The notes: generated by a model from the sequence alone, not told the origin. Positions 1 through 11,242 are shown, numbered from the stretch's first letter. The stretch: DNA of 64,000 nt from Paenibacillus mucilaginosus 3016 (GCF_000250655.1 NC_016935.1:113501-177500); one strand, 5' to 3'. Numbers and translations are program-made.

Positions 1-2143
<2,143 letters not shown>

Positions 2144-2162
2144 CGAACGTCAAGCGGCCTGG

Positions 2163-2218
2163 GGAGAGACCGGGCCGCAAGAAGCGGGAGGTCGGGGCGA
2201 GGCCCCGGTCTCCTTTTT
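2163..2218 (+). terminator. Intrinsic terminator after secA
   Basis: GGAGAGACCGGGCC (2163-2176) can pair with GGCCCCGGTCTCC (2201-2213), with an alternative shorter hairpin around 2189-2211. The stem is followed by CTTTTTC. It lies between the corrected secA stop and the prfB ribosome site. Confidence 0.65.
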
Positions 2219-2268
2219 CACTGAACAGGCATAAGGTAATCATAAAACTTTATAATGAGGTGCTGACC

Positions 2269-3388
2269 ATGTTGGAAGCGGATGTAAAACGGGATATGCA
2301 AGAAACGGCCAAGCGATTGGCTGAGCTTAGGGGGTCTCTTTGACTTAGATCTGAAGCTGGAACAGATCGCAGATTACGAAGAGAAGATGTCGGCTCCGGA
2401 CTTCTGGGACGACAATGAAAAGGCGCAGAAGCTCATTGCGGAGATGAACGCGATCAAGGGCAGCATCGACCAGCTGCAGGCGCTGACGGCGGAATATGAA
2501 GACCTTGAGCTCATGATGGAGCTCGTGCAGGAAGAGAACGATGAGAGCCTGGCATCCGAGCTCACTTCGGGGATCACCGCGCTGGTGAAGAAGCTGGAAG
2601 GCTTCGAGCTGCAGCTGCTGCTCAGTCAGCCGTACGACAAGCTGAACGCGATCCTGGAGCTGCATCCGGGGGCGGGCGGTACGGAGTCGCAGGACTGGGC
2701 GGAGATGCTGCTGCGGATGTACCGCCGCTGGGCGGAGAAGCGCGGTTTCAAGGTCGAGGTGCTTGACTACCTGCCGGGCGACGAGGCCGGGGTGAAGAGC
2801 GTTACGCTGCTCATCCAGGGCTATAACGCTTACGGCTATCTCAAGGCGGAGAAGGGCGTGCACCGGCTGGTACGGATCTCGCCGTTCGATTCCTCGGGCC
2901 GACGTCATACCTCGTTCGTATCGTGCGACATCATGCCGGAGATCGACGACGACGTAGAGATCGAGATCCGGACCGAGGATCTCAAGGTCGACACGTACCG
3001 CGCCTCCGGTGCCGGCGGACAGCACATCAACACAACCGATTCGGCCGTACGGATTACGCACATGCCTACGGGGGTGGTCGTCTCCTGCCAGACCGAGCGG
3101 TCGCAGATCAAGAACCGTGACCGTGCGATGAAGATGCTGCGTTCCAAGCTCTACGAGAAGAAGATCGAAGAGCAGCAGAAGCAGCTCGCGGAGATTCGCG
3201 GCGAAGTGGCCGATATTGCCTGGGGCAGCCAGATTCGCTCGTACGTCTTCCACCCGTACAGCATGGTGAAGGACCACCGGACCGGAGAAGAGACGGGCAA
3301 CGTGGGAGCGGTCATGGACGGGGATCTCGATCCGTTCATCGACGCGTATCTCCGCGGCCGGATTAACAAGAAGGATCGGGAAGAGTAA
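2269..3388 (+). CDS. prfB: Peptide chain release factor 2 (programmed +1 frameshift)
   Basis: RF2 recognises UGA and UAA stop codons and triggers peptide release in the ribosomal A site. Translation starts at ATG 2269 after GAGG. Twenty-four codons run to an in-frame TGA at 2341-2343, where a +1 shift (CTT TGA C read as CTT, GAC) gives [12 protein letters not shown] and continues to 3388, about 372 residues in all. The SPF anticodon-like tripeptide is near residues 204-206 and the GGQ catalytic motif near 249-251, the standard RF2 positions. The frameshift is autoregulatory: low RF2 makes the ribosome pause at UGA and shift. The first segment is in the same frame as the frameshifted tail of secA, which is coincidental. 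Confidence 0.97.
2329..2344 (+). promoter_or_regulatory. prfB programmed +1 frameshift site
   Basis: An internal Shine-Dalgarno-like AGGGGG at 2329-2334 sits three bases before the slippery CTTTGAC at 2338-2344. This is the classic bacterial RF2 autoregulatory arrangement. The upstream peptide ends RGSL, and the downstream frame continues with D. Confidence 0.95.
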
Positions 3389-3562
3389 GTTTTCCTGCCT
3401 CATGGACTGGAAGAAGCCGGTGATTGATAAAATAGGGTTGGCAAGCTCATCCTACATGGAAAAGGCGGCCGGCTTGGGGTGTGCAGTGCCGGGATATTCC
3501 GGAGGCGCTTCCGGCTGCTGCCGCACATGTGGGATTTTTTGTGAAATGAGGCGGGGGAACGT

Positions 3563-4696
3563 ATGGCGGATCGGAGAAAAAAAACAGTGAGGAAGGCAGC
3601 GCCGAGGAAGGTCGGCGGCCGGCTGTCCCTGGAGGCGGCTCAGGATAAACGGGGAGACGGAGCGTCCCCGGCAAAGGTCGTTCACGAGGCGGGGTTGCGA
3701 GAGCGCACAGACGCCCACGCACCGGATGCCCGGTCAGGGGAATCGCCTCCGGCCTCCCAGGGGCTGGGTCCCCGCGGCGGCGTGCGTCCGGCCGAGGGCA
3801 GCCGCATGAACAAGCGCTCACGCAAGGGAGGGGGCGGCCGGCCGGGCTGGATGCAGCATATCCGGGAATACCTGCTGCTCCTTCTCGGGTCGCTGGTGGT
3901 GGCTGTCTCCTTCAACACCTTCCTCGGACCGAATCAGGTAGCGTCGGGCGGTGTAACGGGCATCAGCGTCATTGTGGAGAAGCTCTTCGGCATCGAGCCG
4001 GCCTTCACCCAGTGGGCGCTCAACATCCCGCTGTTCCTGCTCGGTACGCTGCTGCTCGGCCGGCAGTTCGGCGCGAAGACGCTCGTCGGCTCGATCGTGC
4101 TGCCGCTGTTCGTCCTGCTGACGAAGGACCTGCCGTCCATGACCGACAACGTGCTGCTCGCCTCCATCTACGGAGGCATCGGGATCGGGGCGGGCCTCGG
4201 ACTTGTGTTCCGGGGACGGGCCTCCACGGGAGGGATGGATCTGGCTGCCCAGATGCTGCACCGGTATACCGGGATCTCGCTCGGTCTGTGCGTCGCGCTG
4301 CTCGACGGCCTGATCATTCTGACCGCGGGTGTCTTCCTCTCGCCTGAGAAGGCCATGTATGCGCTGATCGGTCTCTTCGTCACGACAAAGACGATCAACA
4401 TTGTGCAGCTCGGCCTCAGCTACTCCAAGGTTGCGTTCATCATCTCGGAGGCCGAGGAAGAGATCCGGGAGGGCATCCTCTACGAGCTCGACCGGGGACT
4501 GACCAAGCTGCAGGCGACCGGAGGCTATACCGGCGAATCCAAGCGGGTGCTGATGGTGGTCGTCAGCCAGACCGAGGTCAGCCGGCTGAAGGAGCTCGTC
4601 CGGCGGATCGACCCGGGAGCCTTCGTCATCCTGAGCGACACCAACGAGGTGCTGGGCGAGGGCTTCAAGCTGACAGGCAGCAGTCTGAGTCCGTAA
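3563..4696 (+). CDS. yvjA: YitT/DUF2179 family membrane protein (YvjA-like)
   Basis: An integral membrane protein of the YitT family, whose transport substrate is not established. The core begins around residue 95 with YLLLLLGSLVVAVSFNTFLG. Five or so hydrophobic segments follow, then a soluble C-terminal DUF2179 domain (KRVLMVVVSQTEVSRLKELV ... DTNEVLGEGF). In B. subtilis yvjA likewise follows prfB. The ATG at 3563 has an AGGCGGGGGA ribosome site. That start adds about 81 residues of Lys/Arg/Gly/Pro-rich, probably disordered sequence before a second methionine at 3806 that has only a weak ribosome site. The family core would be complete from 3806, so the true start is uncertain. It converges on fdhD, with only 15 bases between the stops. 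Confidence 0.85.
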   Translation: MADRRKKTVRKAAPRKVGGRLSLEAAQDKRGDGASPAKVVHEAGLRERTDAHAPDARSGESPPASQGLGPRGGVRPAEGSRMNKRSRKGGGGRPGWMQHIREYLLLLLGSLVVAVSFNTFLGPNQVASGGVTGISVIVEKLFGIEPAFTQWALNIPLFLLGTLLLGRQFGAKTLVGSIVLPLFVLLTKDLPSMTDNVLLASIYGGIGIGAGLGLVFRGRASTGGMDLAAQMLHRYTGISLGLCVALLDGLIILTAGVFLSPEKAMYALIGLFVTTKTINIVQLGLSYSKVAFIISEAEEEIREGILYELDRGLTKLQATGGYTGESKRVLMVVVSQTEVSRLKELVRRIDPGAFVILSDTNEVLGEGFKLTGSSLSP

Positions 4697-4711
4697 TCAG
4701 CGGACGGTCGG

Positions 4712-5521
4712 TCAAGCCCGGGCGGACCCGGCCGTGGGCTGCACCCGTTCCGGATGCGAATACACGTTGAAGCTGCTTCCGCGGATGAAGCCGATCACCG
4801 TGATGCCCAGGTCGTCCGCCAGGTTCAGCGCCAAATCGGTCGGGGCCGACTTCGAGAGCAGGAGGCCGATGCCCATCTTGGCGGCTTTCAGAAGCACTTC
4901 CGACGAGACGCGTCCGCTGAAGGCGAGCAGCTTGTCGTGCAGCGGCAGCCCCTGCCGGAGGCTGTGTCCGAACAGCTTGTCGAGGGCGTTGTGCCGCCCG
5001 ATATCGCTGCGGCGGACCAGCAGCGCGTCGGTGGAGCACAGTGCCGCATTGTGGACACCGCCCGTACTGCGGAAGACGTCGGAGCCCTCCTGCAGCAGCG
5101 CCATGAGCGCCAGGCATTGGTCCGGCGTCACCGTATGGCGGGAGAGGACGGTCCGGGCCGTCCGGGCATCGCTCTGGAAGTAGAACTGCCGGCTCTTGCC
5201 GCAGCAGGAGCCGATAAACCGTTTGGACTGATCCCGCTGCCGCGCCGGCAGCGGGTTTTGCAGTTCCACATAAGCAAAGCCCTTCCACGGATCGAGCTGA
5301 AGGGAGGTGATCTCGGAATGAAGCCGGAGTACACCTTCTGAGGCCAGGAAGCCGACGACGAAGTCCTCCAGGTCGCCGGGCGAGCAGACGACCGTGGCGA
5401 ATTCTTCCCCGTTCACACGGACCGTCAGAGGCGTCTCCCGCACAATGGTGTCGCGGAGGGGCCGGAGGGCGCCCCCGTCGTATCTCCATATGGTTCTTGG
5501 TGTTACCGCCTCATCGTGCAT
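4712..5521 (-). CDS. fdhD: Formate dehydrogenase accessory sulfurtransferase FdhD
   Basis: FdhD passes sulfur from a cysteine desulfurase to the molybdenum cofactor, which is required for formate dehydrogenase activity. The 269-residue protein has the family landmarks GSCCGKSR (sulfur-relay cysteines at 106/107), STGGVHNAA, SDIGRHNALDK and FSGRVSSEVLLKA. Its ATG lies just 6 bases after the stop of the upstream molybdoenzyme gene, so the two are almost certainly cotranscribed and FdhD probably matures that enzyme. Length is normal for the family. Confidence 0.95.
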   Translation of the reverse strand: MHDEAVTPRTIWRYDGGALRPLRDTIVRETPLTVRVNGEEFATVVCSPGDLEDFVVGFLASEGVLRLHSEITSLQLDPWKGFAYVELQNPLPARQRDQSKRFIGSCCGKSRQFYFQSDARTARTVLSRHTVTPDQCLALMALLQEGSDVFRSTGGVHNAALCSTDALLVRRSDIGRHNALDKLFGHSLRQGLPLHDKLLAFSGRVSSEVLLKAAKMGIGLLLSKSAPTDLALNLADDLGITVIGFIRGSSFNVYSHPERVQPTAGSARA

Positions 5522-5527
5522 CCCCGC

Positions 5528-7882
5528 TCACTCGCTCTCCAGTTCCAATTCTTCGATTCTCCGCTCCACGTACTTCGTATCCTTCATCGCATGATAAGTT
5601 TCCGCTTTCTCCACAATCACCGAGGTATTATATTCCGGTATTCCCGCATGAGGTTCGTATACACCGGTCGGCAGCAGCACATTGCCCTCCGGCCAGTGCA
5701 CTTCGATATTGCCGGGCTTGACCGGCTCCCACTTGGCTCTTCCGTGCATGGCACCATACCGGTTATAGACGACGATGGCGTCATCTTCGCGAAGACCGAG
5801 CTTCCGGCCGTCCTCCGGATGCATCAGCACATGGTACCGGTCCGCCCCGTTGAAGGGGTCCGTCTCGCTGTAGATCATGGAATTGAACTGCTTGCCCCGC
5901 CTGGTGGTCACGAAGAAGTGTCCTTCAGGTTTCCGGAGCTCCGGAAGCTCGATCGGCAGCAGCCGCCCCCGGCCATCCGGGGTCGGGCAGATACCGCCTT
6001 CGCACAGCCAGGCGCCGCCCCACTGGAATACGTCGCCCCGCGACTTCAGGTGCTGGATGCCGTCGTAGTTCGGCGCCGCCTCGGCAATCTCCCGGCGGAT
6101 GTCCGCTGCGGATTGGAGGCCCAGGCGCTTCGCCTCCTGCGGCTTCACCCTGGCGGCCAGCTCAGCGTAGATCTGCCATTCGGCCCGGGCTTCCGGCATG
6201 CGGGGGCCTTCGATCTCCGGTGAGAAGTAGACCATCCGCTCCGTGGAGGTTGACGTGCCGCCGCCAGGCTGCTCATAGCGGGTCATCGCCGGCAGCACGA
6301 TCACCGTTTCCGCCGCGTCGACGAGGGTGGAGGTGTTCAGGATGATATCCTGATGTACCCGCAGCTCCACCCGCTCAAGGCACTGTCGGATAAATTCAGG
6401 ATCCGGCATCGTCTCGAGGAAGTTGCCGCCCGAGGTATAGAACACCCGGAGCCGGCGCTCATGGTCCTCGGGGAGCATCGCGTTCTCGAGGGAGACCCCG
6501 ACGATGTCCCCCTGCCAGTCGGGCAGCGGGAAGCCCCACAGCGCTTCAATGCGACGGCGGGCGGCTGCATCGCCGATCTCCCCGCCGGGCAGCGAGAATG
6601 GGTCTGCACCCATCTCGCCCGAGCCCTGCACCCCGCTGTGCCCGCGGATCGGCATCAGGCCGCAGTGCTCCCGGCCGAGGAAGCCGCGCAGCAGCGCCAG
6701 GTTGGCGACCTGCGAGATGTTGTCGGTACCGAAGCGGTGCTGGGTCAGGCCCATGCTCCAGACGAAGACGCCCGATTTGGCTTCGGCGAGCAGCACGGCA
6801 AATTCCTTCATTCGCTCACGGGAGAGGCCGGAAGACTGCTCCAGCAGCTCCCAGGGCTGCGCTTCCACGTGGGCACGCAGCTCCTCCAGCCCGTTCGTGT
6901 GGGCGGCCAGGAAGGCATGGTCGAGAGCAGAGCCGGGCTGTGCGCGCTCCATCTCGAACCAGACCTTCATGACGCCGTTCATGAAGGCGATGTCCCCTCC
7001 GATGTTCACCTGGTAGAAGTCGTCGGTGAGCTTCGTGCCGAACAGCGCCGACTCCGGCACGGATGGAATCCAGTACTGGTCCATCGACGGCTCATGGTAT
7101 GGATTGATCACGATGATCCGGGTCCCCCGGCGCTTCGCCGCATACATATACTTGGTCGACACAGGCTGGTTGTTCGCCGCTACGCTGCCCCAGAAGACGA
7201 GGACATCTGTGCCGATCCAGTCCTTGTAGCTGCAGGAGGAGGCGCCGATGCCGACCGACCGCTTCAGGGCGGTCTTCGAGGGCGAATGGCAGATGCGGGA
7301 CGCGTTGTCGATGTGGTTCGTCCCGAGGAACCGGGCTACCTTGGCAGCCGCGTAATACGACTCGTTCGTAATCCCGCGGGCCGTGAGGTAGAAGGCCAGC
7401 TGCTTGGGGTTGACAGCCGAGATTTTGGCGGCGATTGTGTCCAGCGCTTCGTCCCACGAGAGGCGGGTGAACCGGCGTTGGCCCTTCCGCCGGATCAGCG
7501 GATACGGCAGGCGGCCCAGCCCGCGCAGCGCGGTGCTGTCCATGCGGCGCAGTTCGTCGATATCGGCGTGCAGCACATCCCTGGGGATCGCAGGCATCGT
7601 ATTCAGCCGCAGGACGTTCAGCCGGGTGGTGCACAGATGGGGGCCGGTCAGGGTTTGATCCTGCAGCCCCGCCACGCCCAGCGCGCAGCCGTCGCACACC
7701 CCTTGGGTCAGAATGCGGTAAGCATAGGGCAGCTGGTCGCGATTGTCCCATACGGCCTTGAACGTGTCGCGGATATGCCGGGGTTTGATCCGGTTCAGCC
7801 CGAACGGGACGCGGCTGGCCCAGAGGGACGGGTCGGGGAGGGAGGGCAGGGGGATTTGCCCGGAATGTTTGGTTTGGCCCAT
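5528..7882 (-). CDS. FdhF/YdeP family molybdopterin oxidoreductase
   Basis: A 784-residue molybdenum bis-MGD enzyme of the formate dehydrogenase H/YdeP type. The N-terminus has GVCDGCALG (Cys63/Cys66) and a further Cys near 84, the cysteine pattern of YdeP proteins. NASRICHSPSKTA places a Cys near 198 at the molybdenum-ligand (Sec/Cys) position of formate dehydrogenases. The C-terminal molydop-binding domain contains FFVTTRRGKQFNSMIYSETD. YdeP-type enzymes are cytoplasmic; several are tied to acid stress and their substrate is often unproven, so formate is an inference, supported by the adjacent fdhD. Start is the ATG at 7882, preceded on this strand by GGAGCG. A structured intergenic element lies just upstream. 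Confidence 0.9.
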   Translation of the reverse strand: MGQTKHSGQIPLPSLPDPSLWASRVPFGLNRIKPRHIRDTFKAVWDNRDQLPYAYRILTQGVCDGCALGVAGLQDQTLTGPHLCTTRLNVLRLNTMPAIPRDVLHADIDELRRMDSTALRGLGRLPYPLIRRKGQRRFTRLSWDEALDTIAAKISAVNPKQLAFYLTARGITNESYYAAAKVARFLGTNHIDNASRICHSPSKTALKRSVGIGASSCSYKDWIGTDVLVFWGSVAANNQPVSTKYMYAAKRRGTRIIVINPYHEPSMDQYWIPSVPESALFGTKLTDDFYQVNIGGDIAFMNGVMKVWFEMERAQPGSALDHAFLAAHTNGLEELRAHVEAQPWELLEQSSGLSRERMKEFAVLLAEAKSGVFVWSMGLTQHRFGTDNISQVANLALLRGFLGREHCGLMPIRGHSGVQGSGEMGADPFSLPGGEIGDAAARRRIEALWGFPLPDWQGDIVGVSLENAMLPEDHERRLRVFYTSGGNFLETMPDPEFIRQCLERVELRVHQDIILNTSTLVDAAETVIVLPAMTRYEQPGGGTSTSTERMVYFSPEIEGPRMPEARAEWQIYAELAARVKPQEAKRLGLQSAADIRREIAEAAPNYDGIQHLKSRGDVFQWGGAWLCEGGICPTPDGRGRLLPIELPELRKPEGHFFVTTRRGKQFNSMIYSETDPFNGADRYHVLMHPEDGRKLGLREDDAIVVYNRYGAMHGRAKWEPVKPGNIEVHWPEGNVLLPTGVYEPHAGIPEYNTSVIVEKAETYHAMKDTKYVERRIEELELESE

Positions 7883-7925
7883 AGAGGAACGCTCCTTCAG
7901 TTTGGGAATAGGATAGGGAGGTGCA

Positions 7926-8062
7926 CAAAAAACCGCAGCAGGCCCAGAGCCCGGGACGTACAGGAATAAAGCCTGCTCCGATGGGGGCTGAGTCTGCTGC
8001 GGCGGTTAGTCTTGAGCAGGATCGCTGCCAAGTGCCAACGGCACCTATGTAGTTAGGATAGG
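7926..8062 (-). promoter_or_regulatory. Structured RNA element with intrinsic terminator upstream of the molybdoenzyme gene
   Basis: On the minus strand three short hairpins come in succession: CCTAT/ATAGG (arms 8058-8062 and 8044-8048), GTGCC-GTT-GGCAC (8032-8044) and GCAG/CTGC (8016-8028). A long stem then forms from CCGCAGCAG and CTGCTGCGG (8002-7994 with 7941-7933), with inner pairing, ending in TTTTTT (7932-7927). This could simply terminate the DUF2294 gene. The tight set of hairpins before it and its position 44 bases upstream of the next gene also fit a riboswitch or attenuator. I could not match it to a known riboswitch consensus by eye. Confidence 0.6.
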
Positions 8063-8141
8063 CGGGTTCACCGGTGAAGGCGGTCCGGAGGGTATCCGGC
8101 ATGCCTGTCATGGCGAAGGGCCCGAAGAATCAGCGGCAAAG

Positions 8142-8498
8142 TCAGCCGGTCTTGTGCGGGATGTCCCGGTCAAAGACGAAGATGCTCATGCCGATGTCCT
8201 GGTCAAGATCAATGTCGACGAACAAGTCTACGAAGCGGGCGCCGAGCAGCTCTTCCATCTCGACGGGGCGGTGGGTCCGGTACATCTCCTTGACCATCTC
8301 GGTCCGGGCGGTACGCAGCGCCTGCTTGCCGTCGGTCGCCGTAGCGATGAACTTCTCGACGGGAGAGAGATGGCCTTCCATCTCGCAGATCGCCCAGTTC
8401 CTGCAGAACGTGGTGCGGATCTCCCGGGGGCCTTTGCCCATATGCTTCTTGCGAAACGCTTTCACCAAATTGCTGAATTCGGCTTCCAACTTTGTCAT
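8142..8498 (-). CDS. DUF2294 family protein
   Basis: A 118-residue soluble protein of the DUF2294 family, which has no settled function. Visible features are KHMGKGPREIRTTF, FCRNWAICEMEGHLSPVEKF and RTEMVKEMYRTH. The ATG at 8498 (MTKLEAEF) is preceded by CGGGGA at 9 bases; a longer start at 8519 lacks this spacing. It lies upstream of and in the same direction as the formate-dehydrogenase-like gene. That association suggests a shared redox or formate context, but this is inference only. Confidence 0.8.
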   Translation of the reverse strand: MTKLEAEFSNLVKAFRKKHMGKGPREIRTTFCRNWAICEMEGHLSPVEKFIATATDGKQALRTARTEMVKEMYRTHRPVEMEELLGARFVDLFVDIDLDQDIGMSIFVFDRDIPHKTG

Positions 8499-8540
8499 AT
8501 CTACCATTCCCCGATTCATTACGCATAAAGGGCAACTCAA

Positions 8541-8569
8541 ATTTTACCATGCGGGATACCCCAGTTCAA
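8541..8569 (-). promoter_or_regulatory. SigA-type promoter for DUF2294 gene
   Basis: On the minus strand TTGAAC (8569-8564), a 17-base spacer and TAAAAT (8546-8541) lie 43 bases upstream of the start codon. Confidence 0.65.
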
Positions 8570-8864
8570 GAACATTCCCGATTCGTCAATGGAGCCGGAT
8601 TGCCCCTCCGGCGGCTGGAACGGTGCGGGCCCCAGGGTGGAAACGGTGGATAAAAGGGACGGGCGATGGGGCGGATGGGATCGCCTTTCGGCTGGAAGAG
8701 AAAGGTTGCAGAGCCGGAAAAGCTGGGGTACGATGAGGAAGGTGGAAAAGGCCATCTGCCTCCATGGCAGCAAGGCGCCTGTTGAATACGGCCGGAGTTA
8801 CCGGATCGAGGGATAAGGCAGAGGTTTCCATAGATATCATCAGTGCTGTTCATGAAAAAATGCG
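8570..8864. other. Intergenic stretch between divergent DUF2294 and arg promoters
   Basis: No gene is recognised between the two divergent promoters. The sequence is GC-rich until about 8820 and then becomes AT-rich toward the arg promoter. Reading frames here lack ribosome sites and family features. Confidence 0.6.
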
Positions 8865-8900
8865 TTGAATTATTATACTTGCGAATGTATAATAATACAT
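8865..8900 (+). promoter_or_regulatory. arg operon promoter overlapped by ARG-box-like operators
   Basis: TTGAAT (8865-8870), a 17-base spacer and TATAAT (8888-8893) form a strong SigA promoter. It is covered by two AT-rich ARG-box-like sequences: TTGAATTATTATAC from 8865, and ATGTATAATAATACAT (8885-8900), whose 6-base arms are perfect inverted repeats. ArgR/AhrC binding here would block polymerase when arginine is abundant. Confidence 0.75.
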
Positions 8901-8925
8901 AGTTTGCATGTGGAGGGAACGGATT

Positions 8926-9972
8926 ATGTCTCAAGTAAGAGCGGCCATTGTCGGAGCGACAGGATACGGCGGGGCGGAAACGATCCGGCTGCTGCTGGCT
9001 CATCCCCATGTGGCGATCACATCGGTGGTATCGTCCTCGAACGCCGGGGCTTCCATCGCGGAAGGCTTCCCGCACCTGAACGGAATTCTGACCGACAAGC
9101 TGGATGCGGTTGATGTGGACCTCTTGAAGGAGAAGGCGGATGTCGTCTTTCTGGCCACCCCGCACGGCATCAGCAGCGAGCTGTCGCCGAAGCTTCTGGA
9201 TGCTGGACTCAAGGTGATCGATATCTCGGGCGACTTCCGGCTGAAGAACGGGGAAGATTACGAACAGTGGTACAAACATAAGCCGGCTGATCCGGCCTAC
9301 ATAGATAAAGCGGTATACGGACTTTCCGAAGTGTTCGGGGACGACGTCAAGGGAACGGATTTCGTCTCGAATCCGGGCTGCTACCCGACGGCTACGGCAC
9401 TGGGGCTTGCTCCGCTGGCGGCTCACCGGTGGATCGATCCGAAGTCGATCATCGTCGATGCCAAGTCCGGCGTATCCGGTGCAGGGCGCGGTCTCAGCCT
9501 GACGGTGCACTACTCGGAGATGAACGAGAATTTCCTGGCCTACAAGGTCAACAAGCACCAGCATACGCCTGAGATCGAACAGACGATATCCCGTCTTGCA
9601 GGAGAAGAAGCCGTGATCACGTTCACGACGCATCTGGTGCCGATGACGCGGGGGATTCTGTCGACGATCTACGTGAATCTGAAAGAAGCCCGCAGCGAGG
9701 ACGAGATCTTCGCCTTGTTCCGTTCTTATTATGAAGGACGGCGGTTCGTCCGGATCCTCGAGAAGGGCAAGTTTCCGGCGACCAAGCAGGTGCTCGGCTC
9801 CAATTACTGCGACATCGGCTTGTCCCTGGACTCCCGTACCGGCCGTCTTACGGTGATCTCGGTCATCGATAACGTGGTCAAAGGTGCGGCGGGACAGGCA
9901 ATTCAGAACTTGAACCTCATGATGGGCTGGGACGAAGGCACCGGGCTGGCATTCAGTCCTGTGTACCCTTAA
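8926..9972 (+). CDS. argC: N-acetyl-gamma-glutamyl-phosphate reductase
   Basis: The third step of arginine synthesis: NADPH-dependent reduction of N-acetylglutamyl phosphate to the semialdehyde. The 348-residue protein has the GATGYGG nucleotide-binding loop near residues 10-16 and the catalytic cysteine in NPGCYPT. ATG 8926 is preceded by GGAGGGA (8912-8918) and is preferred over an upstream ATG at 8908 that lies before this ribosome site. It is the first gene of argCJBDFGH. Confidence 0.97.
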   Translation: MSQVRAAIVGATGYGGAETIRLLLAHPHVAITSVVSSSNAGASIAEGFPHLNGILTDKLDAVDVDLLKEKADVVFLATPHGISSELSPKLLDAGLKVIDISGDFRLKNGEDYEQWYKHKPADPAYIDKAVYGLSEVFGDDVKGTDFVSNPGCYPTATALGLAPLAAHRWIDPKSIIVDAKSGVSGAGRGLSLTVHYSEMNENFLAYKVNKHQHTPEIEQTISRLAGEEAVITFTTHLVPMTRGILSTIYVNLKEARSEDEIFALFRSYYEGRRFVRILEKGKFPATKQVLGSNYCDIGLSLDSRTGRLTVISVIDNVVKGAAGQAIQNLNLMMGWDEGTGLAFSPVYP

Positions 9973-10012
9973 GTGGCCTTTCCATAACTGGGCAGAACGG
10001 GAGAGAAGAGCG

Positions 10013-11242
10013 ATGACGGTAGGCAAAGCAGCGTTCGTGGTGGTGCCGGAGGGCTCCGTAACGACGCCGGCAGGATTCCGCGCAGGGGGACTGCACTGCG
10101 GACTGAAGAAGACGGAACGCCATGACCTTGGCGTGATTGTATGCGAGGTGCCGGCACAGGCGGCGGGTGTATATACGCTCAACCAGTTTCAGGCTGCGCC
10201 GCTCGGCGTGACGAAGGAGAGCATCGCCGAGGGCGGTACGCTGCAGGTGATGCTCGTGAATTCGGGCAACGCCAATGCGTGCACGGGCCAGCAGGGCGTG
10301 GACGATGCCCGCGCGATGCGTGCGGCCGGCGCCAAGGCGTTCGGTGTGGCCGAACACCTCGTCGGCGTAACCTCTACCGGCGTGATCGGGGAGCTGCTGC
10401 CGATGGGCAAGGTGCTCCCCGGCATCGAACGGCTGCCGGCAGGTGTGAGCGCGGACGGCGGAGACGACTTCTGCCAGGCGATCCTGACCACGGATCTCGT
10501 CAAGAAGGAGATCTGCGTGTCGCTGACGGTCGGGGGCACCACGGTGCATATCGCTGGGGCGGCTAAAGGCTCCGGCATGATTCACCCGAACATGGCCACG
10601 ATGCTCGGCTTCATCACGACCGATGCCAACGTTGCAAGCGCCGACCTGCAGAAGCTGCTGAACGAGGTGACGGATTCCACGTTCAACATGATCACCGTAG
10701 ACGGCGACACGAGCACGAACGACATGGTGGTCGTCATGGCCAGCGGTCTGGCCGGCGGCGAAGCGCTGACTCCGCAGCATGCGGATTGGGAGGCCTTCAA
10801 AGCCGCGTTCGCTTTCGTGGGCGAGCATCTCGCCAAGGCGATTGCGCGGGACGGTGAAGGGGCGACGAAGCTCGTAGAGGTGACCATTACCGGAGCGGAC
10901 TCGAAGGAAGCGGCGCGCGCCATCGCCAAGACGGTCATCGGTTCTTCGCTCGTGAAGACGGCGGTCTACGGCGCTGACGCGAACTGGGGCCGGATTATTG
11001 CGGCCGTCGGCCGGGCCGGGTATAAGGTCGAGACGGAGAAGGTCGATGTGCGGCTCGGCGATATTACCGTACTGGAGCAGTCCCGTCCGGTGAAGTTCGA
11101 CGAAGAGCGGGCTGCGGAGTACCTTAAGGGCGACTTCGTTCTCATCCATGTCGATCTGCATATGGGGGATGTATCGGCAACCGCCTGGGGCTGCGACCTC
11201 ACATACGACTATGTGCGGATCAATGCCGCCTACCGAACGTAA
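10013..11242 (+). CDS. argJ: Bifunctional ornithine acetyltransferase / N-acetylglutamate synthase
   Basis: ArgJ transfers the acetyl group from N-acetylornithine to glutamate, recycling acetate. The bifunctional forms also make N-acetylglutamate from acetyl-CoA, which would explain why no argA is present. The 409-residue precursor contains the autoproteolysis site MATMLGF, with the nucleophilic threonine near residue 196, which splits it into alpha and beta chains. LVNSGNANACTG forms part of the N-terminal half. It lies 40 bases after argC, with a GAGAGAAGAG ribosome site. Confidence 0.97.
   Translation: MTVGKAAFVVVPEGSVTTPAGFRAGGLHCGLKKTERHDLGVIVCEVPAQAAGVYTLNQFQAAPLGVTKESIAEGGTLQVMLVNSGNANACTGQQGVDDARAMRAAGAKAFGVAEHLVGVTSTGVIGELLPMGKVLPGIERLPAGVSADGGDDFCQAILTTDLVKKEICVSLTVGGTTVHIAGAAKGSGMIHPNMATMLGFITTDANVASADLQKLLNEVTDSTFNMITVDGDTSTNDMVVVMASGLAGGEALTPQHADWEAFKAAFAFVGEHLAKAIARDGEGATKLVEVTITGADSKEAARAIAKTVIGSSLVKTAVYGADANWGRIIAAVGRAGYKVETEKVDVRLGDITVLEQSRPVKFDEERAAEYLKGDFVLIHVDLHMGDVSATAWGCDLTYDYVRINAAYRT

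Noticed and set aside
7926..8062. TPP, SAM-I, cobalamin, c-di-AMP or Moco riboswitch
   Set aside because: None of the conserved core sequences of these classes is recognisable by eye, so only an unnamed structured element is reported.
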